Assembly (NCBI RefSeq): GCF_007655135.1
Contig: NC_045129.1
Span: forward strand, 34,473,122-34,537,121
Source: Punica granatum
Lineage: Eukaryota; Streptophyta; Magnoliopsida; Myrtales; Lythraceae
Length of the DNA stretch: 64,000 nucleotides
Direction of reading: 5' to 3'
Of the stretch, positions 32,931 to 45,410 are shown in pieces; the first letter of the stretch is position 1, and every line of letters starts with the position of its first letter. The notes under the pieces were generated by a model. The model had not been told where the DNA came from. It did no database searches and worked only from the letters and a program-made list of their open reading frames with translations. The position numbers were made by a program, and so were the translations under genes.

Positions 32931-33669
32931 CGGGGGAGCCGAGAACAATCTGCTAGTGTTCAGTTCTGAAAATGAAACCCTCTGGAATATATAATCTTCG
33001 ATTGACAGGTTGAATCCTCTGAAGTTGTTTACCAGCTGGGACATGCTTCTGGCAAGGGATTAATGGGAGGGAGTGATTAATATAGCTGCCGGACACCAAT
33101 ATATCGAGAAACTCTCTGCAACCAGTTGCGGCTTCAGTGACTTTGTATAATAGCACGGACTGATGCATTCTTCCGTTGGACAGATTTTGGTGAGAAATGG
33201 AGGTGGCATTTGCACAAAGCTTGTGAATCCATGATCCATCCACATTCCCTAAGTGTCAGTGACATTTTTAACACTGGAACTATCCCAACGATGTTTAGGG
33301 AAATTTGATTTGCCAACGCTTCCATGGCTTTGAACATAGACAACAACGAGCAATATCGCAATAGATTTCTATTGACAGAAGTCACAGGTACTTGTCTCAC
33401 TTAGCAGAATAGACTTTCGAAATCATCTCACACGATAAAAATGATGCATGCCCAGGGCGAGGGGAATGCGAAGTTCTTCTCTGCTTAAGTTCTCTACGTA
33501 AGAGTACCTCTCAAAATAGTGTTGACATCAAAATACCAAAGGAATACAGTACATTAGACTTCGATAACTCAATATAACAGAAAATTGACGCCCACTATCT
33601 ACTAAAAATTTATGAAACTCAAGAAATCCAAACATACAATCGTATCATGTGGCGACATTTCCCTGCTCT
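32931..33669. other. Spacer between convergent PPR gene and calnexin 1
   Basis: Expected to hold both 3' UTRs. The opposite-strand open frames at 32950-33400 are short and carry no recognisable domain. Nothing else seen. Confidence 0.5.
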
Positions 33670-36306
33670 TTAAGTTTCCCTCCGTGACCTCCTGCGAGGA
33701 GCGGCAGCTGCATCTTCCTTCTCCTCCTCCTCCTCCTCCTCCACACCTTCCCTCTTCTCTTCCCGGCTACCTTGATTATCTGAAGTCTCAGCAGCAGGTT
33801 CACTCCGCGCCTCCGGGACATTGGGCTGCAAATTAAAGAGAGGAATAAATTTCAATTCAAGCTCATTAGAAACAAGTCCTAATGATGCATAATATAATAC
33901 GGACCTTTGGTTTCTTGCCACCGAATAGGATTTTGAAAAAGATCGTCAATATAATCACCGCAACAGAGACAAGTACACCGATGGTTATGTTGGGCTGTTT
34001 CTCTGCCTTCTCAATGAGATCCTGCAAGGAAACCAAACGACTCCATGTAAGCAATTCCCTAAGAATGAAGCCTGACTTTGCAATGGCCACTCCTGGACAT
34101 GCTACCAGCAAAACAAAGAAAGAAAAAGAAAGTTGTGAACACACACCAAGATCTTAGGTTTGTGTGCTTCCAAGAAAGGAACGTCTGCGACCTTGTAGAG
34201 AAGGTCAAACACTTTCTTCTGCAAGTTCAAGAAATGTAATTTGTCAGGTTACAAGCTAAGAAACTAGCAGAGCCAAAAGTCAAGGGGATCGAAAATCTAC
34301 CTGGAAGTCTGAGAGGCCATCTGAACCAGCTGCTGCTTCTTCAGCTTTCAGTTTCTCCTTCTCAGCTTCAAATTTAGGTTTCCATGCAGTCTTGCGGTAT
34401 GACTCTGCGACCTTCTCATCAGCGGTGATTAAAATGTTGTCAAACAATATGCCATCCTGCATTGTCCAGATCTCAATACCGATGGCTACTATAGGCTCAA
34501 AATCAGGTTTGTCAAGCTCAAAGTATTCAGGGTTTGGGATGTCCCGAGGCTTCCAGATGCCCTTATAATTAGGGTTGTCAATTAGAGGAGCGTGCCACTT
34601 CCCTTTGTAAGCAGGGTTCCTTTTCATCGGCCTCTTCCACTCGCCACATCCCGGAGCTGTCTCACACTTGGGATTATCAATCTTAGGTGCTTCCCATTCA
34701 CCATCTTCCTCATCATCCCAATCCTCAGGCTTTGTAGCTTCAGGATCATCGATTTCCTCAGGCTCGTCATCCAACCACCCCTCAGGCTTAACAGCTTCTT
34801 CGTCTTCGATTTCCATCGAAGCATCCTCATCCCAGTCATCAGGCTTCACTGCATCTGGGTCTGGGATCTTTGCCCGCTCATCCCAGTCCTCAGGCTTCTT
34901 ATCATCTGGGTCAGGAATGGTCTTGGCTGGTATGAGAGGCGGCTCAAAATCTTCGGATGACAAGAAATTTGCCGCATTCTTTTCCTCCCCATCTATCAAT
35001 ATCCTCAACTCATTATCGGGTTTCAGTATTGCAGTGTAGACATGAGAGAGTTTGTCAGAAGGCACAGAGGGAGGGTTCTTCAGATGGTGCTCAACATACT
35101 CCCCAGTCTTTGGGTTTTTGTGCTTGAAAATGAAATGGACCTTGTTTGTTGAGCCACATTTGTCGGGTCCAAACATTATGGAATAAGGAGACTCATTATC
35201 AAATTCATCAGACTTCCATCCAGCATCCTGGGGTCTGAGGTACTTCAGGTAGGCACCACCGCATTCAAGGCCATTTTGGAGTCGGACCTCGTACTGTAGA
35301 ACGACGGTCCCATCCTTGAGACTTACAGCTTCGTCAAGCTCTTTCACAATTGCATATTTTCTGGCCTTCTCACTAACAAGAAGGCCATAATCATCATGCC
35401 CCTCACTTTTGGTGCGTTTCCATACACCTATACACAACCAGCAGAAACATATAAGATCATCCTTTCCAGAAGAAGAGGGAACAGTAATGAATATTGAAAC
35501 GGTGGATCATGTCACAAAAAGAGCCGGAGGGTAGCTGAACTGTACATCATGAAGATCAAAGCAGAAAGTTTCCTTTATTCTTGAAGATCAACAAAGATGT
35601 ACACATATGACAAACATATAGCTCTGGAAAATTAATAGTTGGAAATAAAAAGACAGCAAACATTAAAATCCTCCAATTATGCTTTTATCGCATTAGATTG
35701 AGCAATCAATCATGGGAAAGCGCTACAAGCACTGCAGGAGAAAGTTGTTGCAGAAACCACATCAGCAAGAGCTTTAACATCAAGAGGAATCGTCTAATTT
35801 GCAGGACACGTTCAACAAGTTAAATCAGAGCAAGCGAAGAGCGGCCATCACCACACTTTTACTAATAAGCTCGTCGCAAAACAAGCAAATAACTAGTCCA
35901 AGACTCGAATTTCTTCCCTATCCCAACAGACATACTTTGGCAGGCTTATCCGGAAAAAATCCAATTCCAAGCAATACTATTTCAACTACTTAAGCAATCG
36001 ACCATTTCACAGTTCCTCCTCTCCGAATCCAGAAAATTATAAACGACAGATTGAATTACCTTTGTAGTCCTCCTTGCCAGACACAATCCAACGTCCGTCG
36101 AAGCTCTCGTCGAACGACTCGTAGAAAGTCTGCAGCAAGAGCAATCGGCACCAGAGATTAATACAAACACTCTAAGAAATCAAAATAAAAGCGGCGAGGT
36201 TGAGAAGCTCGAGTACCACATCAGAAGCTTGGATCTGGGAAGCGAAGCTGCTAATCAGCAGCAGAGCCGCCGCTAGCGCGAGCTGAGGGGTCAGCTTCAA
36301 CTTCAT
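33670..36306 (-). CDS. CNX: Calnexin (copy 1)
   Basis: Six exons (36217-36306, 36060-36129, 34301-35427, 34147-34218, 33905-34021, 33670-33825) splice in frame to 543 residues. The protein has an N-terminal signal peptide ([20 protein letters not shown]), a glucose-lectin domain ([47 protein letters not shown]), a P-domain with four IPDPDA/KPEDWDE-type and GEWxxPxIDNPxYKG-type repeats (about 225-360), a transmembrane helix (about 464-487, [18 protein letters not shown]) and an acidic cytosolic tail ending RRRSRRET. Calnexin holds monoglucosylated glycoproteins and recruits ERp57/PDI through the P-domain tip in the ER quality-control cycle. Upstream UPR motifs support ER-stress induction. Its paralogue lies 2.4 kb upstream in the same orientation. 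Confidence 0.97.
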
Positions 36307-36643
36307 CGCCGCCGCCAAAGCTGCACAGGAAAAAAGTAGAAGCCTAGAAGATCAGCATACAGCGACCGAATCAAACCCTAGGAGCCATGGCAGCGCCACT
36401 GTAGTCGAGTCGAGCTTCTCCATTGGAACACGAAGAGAAGTTTAGGAAACAATGGAAGAGATATGGAGAAGGACATGGAAATGGAAGCTTTCTCACCTCT
36501 TACCCCAGAGAGAGAGAGAGAGAGAGATCGAGTCCGAGTCCGAGACTGAGTCGACGCCGAAGCTTGCAAGAAGGATACGAGTTGCCCCGAGTTATAGCCT
36601 AGGCGATGACCGACTGACTGACCTCCCACTTTCGAGAAGCACG

Positions 36644-36727
36644 CCACGTCATCGCGGCGTAGTGGTAGCTCCACACAATTGCGTCTCTCCACGTGTAAGC
36701 ATGTCGGGCCCTCCTGCCACGTCGTCA
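36644..36727 (-). promoter_or_regulatory. UPR-element cluster of calnexin 1
   Basis: On plus: CCACGTCATC (36644-36653; minus GATGACGTGG, the plant UPRE core TGACGTGG), CCACGTGT with a CACGTG G-box (36690-36695), and CCACGTCGTCACG (36717-36729). Three ACGT-core bZIP sites in 85 bases, 340-420 bases upstream of the ATG. bZIP28/bZIP60 are known to bind such sites in ER chaperone promoters; binding here is inferred. Confidence 0.6.
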
Positions 36728-36829
36728 CGCCGTTAACTATACCGTCGGGTGAGTTGCACAGAAGCGCACATCCGAGGAGATTTTTCAAAAATTTGATTCT
36801 CTTCAGCTTTTCTTTATTTGAGTGAATGC

Positions 36830-37600
36830 CGGGCAAAAGCGCGGTATGGAGATCCCAAAGAAATCGCGAAACAGAGGATCGTGGATGCCTCTATGTAGAG
36901 AATGAAACCAATGAAAGCTTCGGGGAATTCCGAGCGAACCAATCCGCACACGCATTCTTTGCCCTGGAAGTCCGTAGAACTTGGAGCACTTTTCTGTGAC
37001 TCTATGCCTGACAAGTATTGAATCAACTTCTGCCATGATGAGGCGATGATCAAGAGCTCAAGCTAATTAAGCCAGGGCCAGCTTTTAAGCCCCATGGGCT
37101 TTCCCGACAGTATGAGATAAACTGCAAAGCCAGCGGTCGTCGGAATCACAGAGTAGACCGCCTGCCTGCACCCACCAAGCCCGGGTTGCTGCGTGATGCT
37201 CCGTGAGTGTTGATTTTATACATCCCCTGGAGGCTGGGATCCATCTCATCCTTCTCCAATCCCTTGTTGGTTTTGTTTCACTAGTGCATTGAAGGACTCG
37301 TGATTGTAGAAAGTTCATCTACTGCCCGAGCAAAATCCGCCACAAAAGATGGATCCTTATTCCTCACCATAAGAGCCAACAGCTAACTACAAAGACCTGC
37401 TGCCATTGAGGGCAGACATTATGAGGCTCTGCAGATAGGTGGAGAACCATTCCAGTATGTTCAAGGAAAAGGTAGAATGCATCTCTCATCGTAAAAGCCT
37501 CCTCCAAACCTCTCGTGTTGCCGGACGGCCACGTGGAACATGAATCGGAGTCTTCGCAGCTTGTGTGCATGGGAGCAAGTGCTGGATGATCCCATGGAGC
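36830..37600 (-). pseudogene. LINE (L1-type) reverse-transcriptase tail: zinc-binding and RNase H remnants
   Basis: Broken minus-strand frames read like the C-terminal part of plant non-LTR polyproteins: a zf-RVT-like stretch (WQQVFVVSCWLLW, DPSFVADFARAV) followed by an RNase H-like stretch (RWIPASRGCIKS, WWVQAGGLLCDSDDRW, LCSLSHTVG, then EVDSILV). Several stops and frame changes interrupt it. It lies between the two calnexin genes, near the UPR elements of copy 1. Confidence 0.6.
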
Positions 37601-38696
37601 ATTTAACCTGAATGGGATTTAGTGAGTAATTTGTCATGCGCAGTGAGCCATATAAAGTGACGTATTCTTAGCAGACCAGCTGGCTGCTTCCATATCAGCA
37701 TCCAAAGCGGCTTTTGTTCCTTCCAAGTCACGGCAACAAGGAAATCATAAGCCGATGAACTGTGAATTCTCCGATAGTTTCTAGTTTCAAGTAGAACGGA
37801 ACAACGCGATCAGTAGGAAGAGGAGACTTCACCGAGGCTACTTAATAAAAGAGCTCATAATATACCAAGTCCATTGACCATTCAATGAGAATGAAATCTG
37901 CCACAGGATGTCTCCTCAATATTACGGGGATAGAGCGCGAGACTTTTCTCCAACAAATCGATCGATGCAGGAGATTGATCGAATAAAGTTTGATAAGATA
38001 TTTGATATTGGATTATTTGATACAAAATTAATACGAAATCCAGGAGATTGATCGATATTCATGTTTCCTTCACATGAAAGAATCTCATATATTCAATGCT
38101 AAGTTTTATCGATAGCTACAAAATCATTTACCGTGTATTCCGCTCTAAATGGAACATTGAACAGAACTAAAATAAGTTCTCCTAAGCCTCTCAAAAATTA
38201 CGTTCAATCTTGTTAGGATTTCCAATGCATAAGAACAGATGAAACCATATGAATATTTGCACGTGTACTTGCTTGTAATTTAGGATGACTCTCGTGTATG
38301 ATAGATATATAATGATACCCGGAATCATCACTAGCCAAAAACGGAGAGAAGGAAAGCGAAGCACGAAGTAGTCACATTGTGTCAAAAGGCGAGCCTAATA
38401 GAATTTTTATACATCTATGCTCGACCGACTTTACAGAACGAGTAAAACAGCAAAAACTAACCAAGCATGACAAGTAACCAAGACATCCTGCTTCTCTTCC
38501 AAAATTGCATTTTGAGCTACCGAGTAATACAAAAAAACTAACCGAGCATAATAAATAATGAATGTTCGAGGAAAATGCAGAAAACCGAACTACGAAAAGA
38601 ATGAACAAATTCAACTTCCACCAGCTTCTCTCTGCTCTACTGGAGACCCTGAAGCTTTAGAGGCAGCCAAAGATGTCCCTATAGCAGCATTGCTGC
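37601..38696. other. Spacer between calnexin copies, no gene seen
   Basis: AT-rich sequence with a short repeated CAGGAGATTGATCGA word (about 37969 and 38041) and the likely 3' UTR of calnexin 2. No coding region supported. Confidence 0.5.
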
Positions 38697-41015
38697 TCAA
38701 GTTTCCCTTCTAGTAGACCGCCTCCGAGCAGGACCGGTTGCTGCATCATCTTCTTTCACTCCACGGTCACTTCTATTATCAGAAGTACGGGGAGCCGCTT
38801 CAGTCCTCCTCTCTGGGACGTTGACCTTCAAATTCGTAAAGGAACTGTACTTAGTCCAGTTTCCAATGAGGTCACAGCAAGTACAAAATACACGCATACC
38901 TCAGGCTTCTTGCCCCCAAAGAGGACGCTGAGGCACACCGTCAAGATCACGACAGCAATAGATGCAAGCACCCCGATAGTGATCATCGGCTGTTTTTCTG
39001 CCTTCTCGAGGAGATCCTGCAGTAAAATCAAATGATTACGTGTAAGAAGTTTGCCCCAAGGAGGCAGTATGGATCGGCAACAATAAGAATATCATGAATG
39101 GCCCGATTGAGTTTGTTCGTGTACCAATATCTTCTGCTTGTGTGCCTTCAGGAATGGAATGTCTGCTACCTTGTAGAGAAGGTCGAAAACTTTCTTCTGC
39201 AAGTGCAAGAGAGTAAACTTCGTAAGACTAGCTAAAAGCTTTTCTTATTGTCAGTGTTGTGAGGTTATATAAGCTAACGGAAAATGCAAACTGAAAGAAC
39301 GGAGGGGTGAAGGTCTACTTGGAAGGCCGAGGGGGCATCCAAACCGGCAGCTTCTTCCTCAGCTTTCTTCTTTTCCTTCTCAAACTTGGATTTCCACGCT
39401 GTTTTGCGATATGACTCTGCTTTCTTCTCATCACTGGCAATCACAATATTGTCAAACAAAATCCCATCCTGCATTGTCCATATCTCAATACCGATGGCTG
39501 CTATAGGCTCAAAATCAGGTCTGTCGAGCTCAAAATAGTCGAGGTTGGGGATTTCTCGGGGCTTCCAGGTGCCTTTATAATTTGGATTATCAATTAGAGG
39601 AGCTTGCCACTTTCCTTTGTAAGCGGGGTTGATTTTCATCGGCCTCTTCCATTCGCCACATCCCGGAGCCATCTGACACTTCATATTCGGGATCTTGGGG
39701 GGTTCCCATCCACCATCTTCCTCATCATTCCAATCCTCGGGCTTTGTAGCATCAGGATCATCAATCTCTTCTGGCTCATCATTGAGCCACCCTTCAGGCT
39801 TAACAGCTTCCTCATCCTCGATTTGCATAGGAGCATCCTCGTCCCAATCATCGGGTTTCACTGCATCTGGGTCTGGGATCTTTTCTCGTTCATCCCAGTC
39901 CTCAGGCTTCTTATCATCCGGGTCGGTAATTGTTTTCGCAGGCATCAAAGGCGGCTCAAAGTCTTCCGACGACAGGAAATTTACCGCACTCTTTTCCTCC
40001 CCATCTACCAATATCCTAAGCTCGTTATCTGGTCTCAGTATTGCTGTATAGACATGGGAGAACTTGTCGGAAGGCACAGCAGGAGGGTACTTGAGATGGT
40101 GCTCGACGTATTCCCCACTCTTAGGATTCTTGTGCTTGAAAATGAAATGGACCTTGTTCGTTAACCCGCATTTGTCTGGTCCAAACATAATCGAGTAAGG
40201 AGACTCGTTATCAAATTCTTTGGCTTTCCATCCAGCGTCCTGAGGTCGAAGGTATTTCAGGTAGGCACCGCCACATTCTAGTCCGTTCTGGAGCCGCACC
40301 TCATACTGCAGAACGACTGTCCCGTCCTTGAGGCTCACTATCTCATCAAGCTCCTTCACGATTGCATATTTCCGAGCCTTCTCACTGACAAGAAGTCCGT
40401 AATCATCATGTCCTTCACTTTTGGCATGTCTCCATACACCTGAAGCCATACAATGCTGACAATATCAACACATGTCATCGTACTCAAAAAAGGGAAGGCA
40501 TCAAACAGCCATGTAGATGTTGATGCACTGTTCTACCGCCACATTCTAATGAATATAAGAGCAGGATATGATTTGCCTGATTTGTGTCAAGATGAACACG
40601 AAACGGAATTCCTTCGGAATTCATTAAGCTGTCAATTCAATAATGATAAATCTTTGTCTGTAGGATCAAAATTGAATGATATGTATCCGAATAGGCAAAT
40701 GGAAACAGGTTGCTACATCACCTTGGTAGTCATCAATATCGGACGCCGTCCAGCGTCCCTCGAAAGTCTCATCAAATGGCTCGTAAAATATCTACAACCA
40801 AAGCAATCATGATCACAATGATTCAGACCCGTGTTCCGACTGAACAAACCAAACACACTACGAAACGCTATGGATCGCATGAACGAACTAAGGGAATAAA
40901 CGATGAAAATTTCGAATACCGCATTGTCAGAAGCTCTGATCCGGAAGGCGACGCAGCAGACGATCAACACTGTTGCCACACGCACGAGCAGAGGATTCGG
41001 CCTCGTCTCCATCAT
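38697..41015 (-). CDS. CNX: Calnexin (copy 2, tandem paralogue)
   Basis: Six exons (40920-41015, 40722-40791, 39319-40439, 39125-39196, 38900-39016, 38697-38825) splice in frame to 534 residues. Exon phases match copy 1, and exons 2, 4 and 5 have identical lengths (70, 72, 117), showing duplication of the whole gene. Domains are the same: signal peptide (ETRPNPLLVRVATVLIVCCV), lectin domain, acidic P-domain, transmembrane helix (ITIGVLASIAVVILTVCLSV) and a shorter basic-ended tail (RRRSTRRET). Exon 3 is 6 bases shorter than in copy 1, balanced by a 6-base longer exon 1. The tail lacks the Glu run of copy 1. Two adjacent ATGs occur at 41013-41015 and 41010-41012. The final intron uses an AAG acceptor before GTCAACGTC. 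No stop or frameshift was seen, so it looks functional. Confidence 0.95.
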
Positions 41016-41722
41016 CAGTAGTTAGTCCTGAGCACCGCAAGAGATCAATCAGGAATCGCTAAAACCGAATGTGTGAATCTCGTCGGGATCAAAGCTCATT
41101 GCTTCATGGAATGTAAGCTGTGTGATGAGAGAGGAAGCTGGAAGAGAGCAATGGGCGAAGGGGGAACAGATGGCGCGCTTGCAGAGATTCAAGGAGGATT
41201 TAAGGGAAAGGAGAAATATGTTACCGGTCAGTCGCGCGCTGGCTTCTCGAAAATTTTAATTTGCACCCTAAATTTTGATTTTGGAGCATTTTGCTCCTTT
41301 CAGTTTCTACTTTTTTTTTCGCATCCCTGAAATTAGAGTATGTTAACAGTTCGGCCCCTGTTTTGATGCAGGTTCTGCTTCTTTTATGATTGGGAAGGGG
41401 GCGTCCTGATTCATATGTTCACCTCTAGGATCGAGGGCAGTCCTCTTGTTCAACTCGGTAATAGGTTGAGCCGCTTATCTGCCTCTTGTTGCTAGTCATG
41501 TCCGCTAGACAATGCTCCTGCCTTTAAGGAGATCATAACGCGATTTTTATGTGCTTCGGCCATGTTTTGGAAGTTGATGGGGGTGCTCATACAGTTTCAA
41601 TTGTCAAATTAAATGGTTGGATTGTAGGGCCATTGAAATGCCTTATAACAATGCTTCACGTCATTTGAGATCTCTTCATCAACTTCCTTACAGGACTTGA
41701 GTTTCAGATCTCAGTGCAAAGA
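41016..41722. other. Upstream region of calnexin 2, no gene seen
   Basis: No ACGT-core motif occurs in the first 600 bases upstream of the ATG; the nearest is CACGTCAT at about 41657-41664. This differs from copy 1. The second Copia element starts at the far end. Confidence 0.55.
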
Positions 41723-41958
41723 TGGACTATTAGAATATATTTTGCCATTCATTGCTTTCCATACATAATATTCTTACCATGTGTATACATATATTATGTA
41801 TCGGGACACCTCCATGTATTAATGTGTGAATATATATACAAGACACTGACCCAAATTGGGTCAAGGCTTCCAATATTCATATGGTATCAAGAGCTTACGT
41901 TATTTTTCTGCATTAATTCTACTGCTATTGTCCTTATCCGAGCTCTCCCACCCACCCA

Positions 41959-44900
41959 TGGATCCCATTGCTAACATCAACAACCAAACTTGCAATCCTC
42001 TGAATGAATCTTCTATCCCTCCGAGCTCCTCATCCACAACCGAAGCCTCCAGCCTTCTTAGCAGCCTTCTGCCTTCCCTCCCCCTTAGCTTTCCTGCTGC
42101 ATCGCCAACTGGTCATGTTGCTACTCCACATCACAAACCTAGTCACCGTCACCCTGAATCAATCCAACTACATGGTTTGGAGGTCCCTATTCTCGACCTT
42201 TCTCTTGTCCCATGATCTTTTTGGCCATGTGGATGGGACCCTGTGCTGTCCATCTACGTTTGATCCGATCTTGGATCTTCTCCACACTCTCTGAGGGCCT
42301 TCTCGAGGAGGTCCATGACCTCGCAACCTCTCATTCTGGTATGGGAGGGTCTCCACTCTCGGTTCCTTGAGCGCGCTCTCGGGCCCTTGATAGATGCTTG
42401 AAACTCACTCGAGTAAAACTCAAGTCTCAGGGGATGGAGGAATATCTTCGCTCATGCAAATCTCTTGCTGACCAGCTGCGAGAGATTGAGAGACCTCTTG
42501 ATGACGAGGAGCTATTGCTGGCCTTCCTGGGGAGTATGAATCATTAATTACAACTTACTCTCCTGATCGTGAACAAATGTCCTTTGATATTTTTAGGAAC
42601 AAGCTGTTCCATCAAGAGTCTCCCCTCCGTCAGCTCTACCCGGAGACACCAACCCTCCTGCTGCTGCTTTTCAAGTGCAGACTTAGCCTAACAAGGGCGG
42701 TTGTAGAAATCCCAATAGTGGCAATCGAGGCAGACGCTCGAACAAAGGGGGTGGCCGTGGCTCGAGCCATTCCAACAACCAAGGAAATGGTCGTGGGCAG
42801 CAGTAATGGAACAACAACTTTGGTTTCAATGTGTGGAACTTAATGCTTATTTCCCTTTAGAGTTGATTCATGTGGATGTCTGGCAGTCTCCTATTTTATC
42901 TCATTTGGGATATAAAGGCCTGTTTGGATTGCAAGTTAAAATTTTTTTATTTTTAACTTTAACTTTAACTCAACACACTACACAACAAAAATACACATTT
43001 TCCAAGTAAAAAATTTTAACTTTAACCTTAACTCAACACACTACACAACAAAAACATACATTTCTCAAGTCAAATTTATAATCTCATCTCATTTGTCATT
43101 TTCCACAATCACAATCAAAGTTAAAGTTTTGTAACTTTAACCCTGAATCCAAACGGCTCATTAATATTATGTAATATTCATTGATGACTATTCCCGATTT
43201 ACGTGGCTGTTTCTTTTAAAGCAAAAATCAGAGGTTTTTGCAAATTTTAAGATTTTCAAGAATAAAATGGAAAATATTTTAAACAGGAAAGTCAAGATTT
43301 TTCAGTGTGATGGAGGACTCGAATTTAATAACTTCAATTTTCGAAAACTTTTCAATGAATTGGGAATTTCTTTTCGAATGTCATGCCCACACAACCCTCA
43401 GCAAAATGGGATGGTGGAGAGAAAGCATAGGTATATTTTGGACGTGATGAGCAGTTTTTTAATACAAAGTAATCTACCTCATCGGTTTTAGGTTGACGCG
43501 GCTCTCACAACAATCTATACTATTGATAGACTACCAACCATCCTTCTCAAGAACTCTTATCCCTTTGAAAAATTATTTGGAAAACTTCCAGCTACTCTTT
43601 TCTTCAAACATTTGGGTGCTCATGTTTTCCAAATTTAACCCCTTACACTTCTAATAAACTTGAATCCAAGTCACGAGCTTGCATTTTTATCGGATATGCT
43701 GCCGAACATAAAGGATATTGATGTTTTGATCCGGTTTCTAATTGGGTTTACACGTCACGTCATGTTCGATTTTACGAATTTGAATTTCTCTGTGCTCAGG
43801 TACATGCTCGTAGTTCAGTCAGTTCTCCCTCCAGCCTCTCTGAGTCCATGCGGCCTAGCCTCATACCTGTGTAACTTCTGGTCCAGATTAGTAGGGTTTC
43901 ACTTCAGCTTATTCTGTCTGTCTGTCTGTCCAGTTTAGTCCACCTCTCCCCATGGGCCCCTGTCAATTCCTGTCCAGATGCAATGTTGGGGCCTCGACTA
44001 AGTCAGACCCCGTTCAATCCATCTCCCTCTACCTTGTCCAGCTCTGTTCCAAGCAGTCCGCCAACTCTGCCCGGTCCAACTTCGGCGTCCTAGCCCAGTT
44101 CAGAGCAGCCCATCTTATCCAGGTATCGACTGTTACAAGGGTCGGCTGGTAGCTCAAGGCTTCCGTCAACAACAAGGTATTGACTACCATAACAAGTTTA
44201 GCCTAGTGGTAGAACCCTCTAACATTCTTCTTATATTATCATTAGCTCACTCCTTTTTCTGGCATATTCGCCGGCTAGCTTGACATTAAAAATGATTTTC
44301 TACATAGCAATCTTTAGGAGCAAGTATACATGGAACAACCTACCGGCTTTGTTCATCCACTATTTCCTAATCATATATCTCGTCTGCATAAATCTTTTTA
44401 TGGTCTGAAACTGGCTCCCAGGACTTGGTTCACACGATTCAATACTTTTTGGAATTCTCTTCGATTTGTCTCCACTCTAGTCGACTAATCTCTATTCATT
44501 TATCGTAATGGCTAACACAACATTATCTTATTATTGTATGTTGATGACATCATATTAACTGGGATTTCCTCGTCTCTTCTTGATTGGTTCATTAGCATTC
44601 TTCCTATTGATTTTGCCATGAAAGATCTTGGTCCTGTACACTACTTTCTCGGAATCTAGGTGAAATGATCACATAATACGCCTTTTCTTTCTCAGCAAAA
44701 ATACATTTTTGATATTCTAACTCATTTTGGTCTAGAGAAATCGGCTACAGTTAAGACACATTTACCATCCCGTACTAATCTTTTGTTGAGTGATGGGGAA
44801 TTATTAGATGACCCTACTGAGTATCGGAATATAGTTGGTGCTCTTCAATACATTACCATTTCCCTGGCTTAACAGCCGTTCTACAGTCAAGCTGGTCAGT

Positions 44901-45410
44901 TAGTTCATGCATGCATCCCGGACAGTCCATCTCAAGTAGCTAAGCGAATTATACGGTATCTTCGTTGGACCTCCTCTCATGGGTTGATTCTCTAGTGGTC
45001 AGACTGACCTCCAAGTAACTACATACACTGATGCTGACTATGCCAGATGTCCCGACACCAGGCATTCCACCACAGGCTACGTTGTTTTTGTTGGCCCCAA
45101 CCTCATCTCTTGGTGGTCCAAGAAACAACCCACGATGTCCAAGAGTTCTACTGAGGCTGAGTATCGGGCACTTGCGTATGCTGTGGCGAAAATATTATGG
45201 ATTCGACAACTCATCATTGATATTGGTTGCGTTTATAGTGTGCTATGACAATATCAGCGCTATGTATCTTACTGTAAATCCGATACAGCATCAGAGTTCC
45301 AAGCATATAGTTGTCAATTATCACTTCGTAACGAGAGTCTTTAGCGTGGTGACTTATTGGTGCAATATGTCCCAACGTCCAGCTAGTTGGCCGACATACT
45401 AACCCAAAAA
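41959..45410 (+). pseudogene. Copia element 2 gag-pol remnant
   Basis: Stops and frameshifts throughout. Visible parts: gag (VTLNQSNYMVWRSLFSTFLL then FGHVDGTL, about 42140-42240), integrase (HVDVWQSP, FIDDYSRFTW after the MITE, CDGGLEF and CPHNPQQNGMVERKHRYIL, 42850-43491), reverse transcriptase (GIDYHNKFS; catalytic LYVDDIILTG at about 44534-44563; MKDLGPVHYFLG), and RNase H ([31 protein letters not shown], 45040-45200). Protease was not recognised. No functional product expected. Confidence 0.8.
42917..43159. mobile_element. MITE of the GTTTGG family inside Copia integrase
   Basis: Splits the integrase core between LSHLGYK and YYVIFIDDYSRF. Left end GGCCTGTTTGGATTGC and right end, reverse-complemented, GAGCCGTTTGGATTCAGG are inverted repeats. 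It contains an internal tandem duplication of about 70 bases (TTTTAACTTTAAC...CTCAACACACTACACAAC). Its reverse complement carries the TTGTTGTGTAGTG core shared with the copies at 16434 and 24484. Confidence 0.7.

Noticed and set aside
34592..35039. Plus-strand open frames opposite calnexin 1 exon 3 (and the same at 39604-40164 for copy 2)
   Set aside because: Shadows of the acidic repeat codons of the P-domain; the repeated pattern in both copies is due to homology of the true genes.
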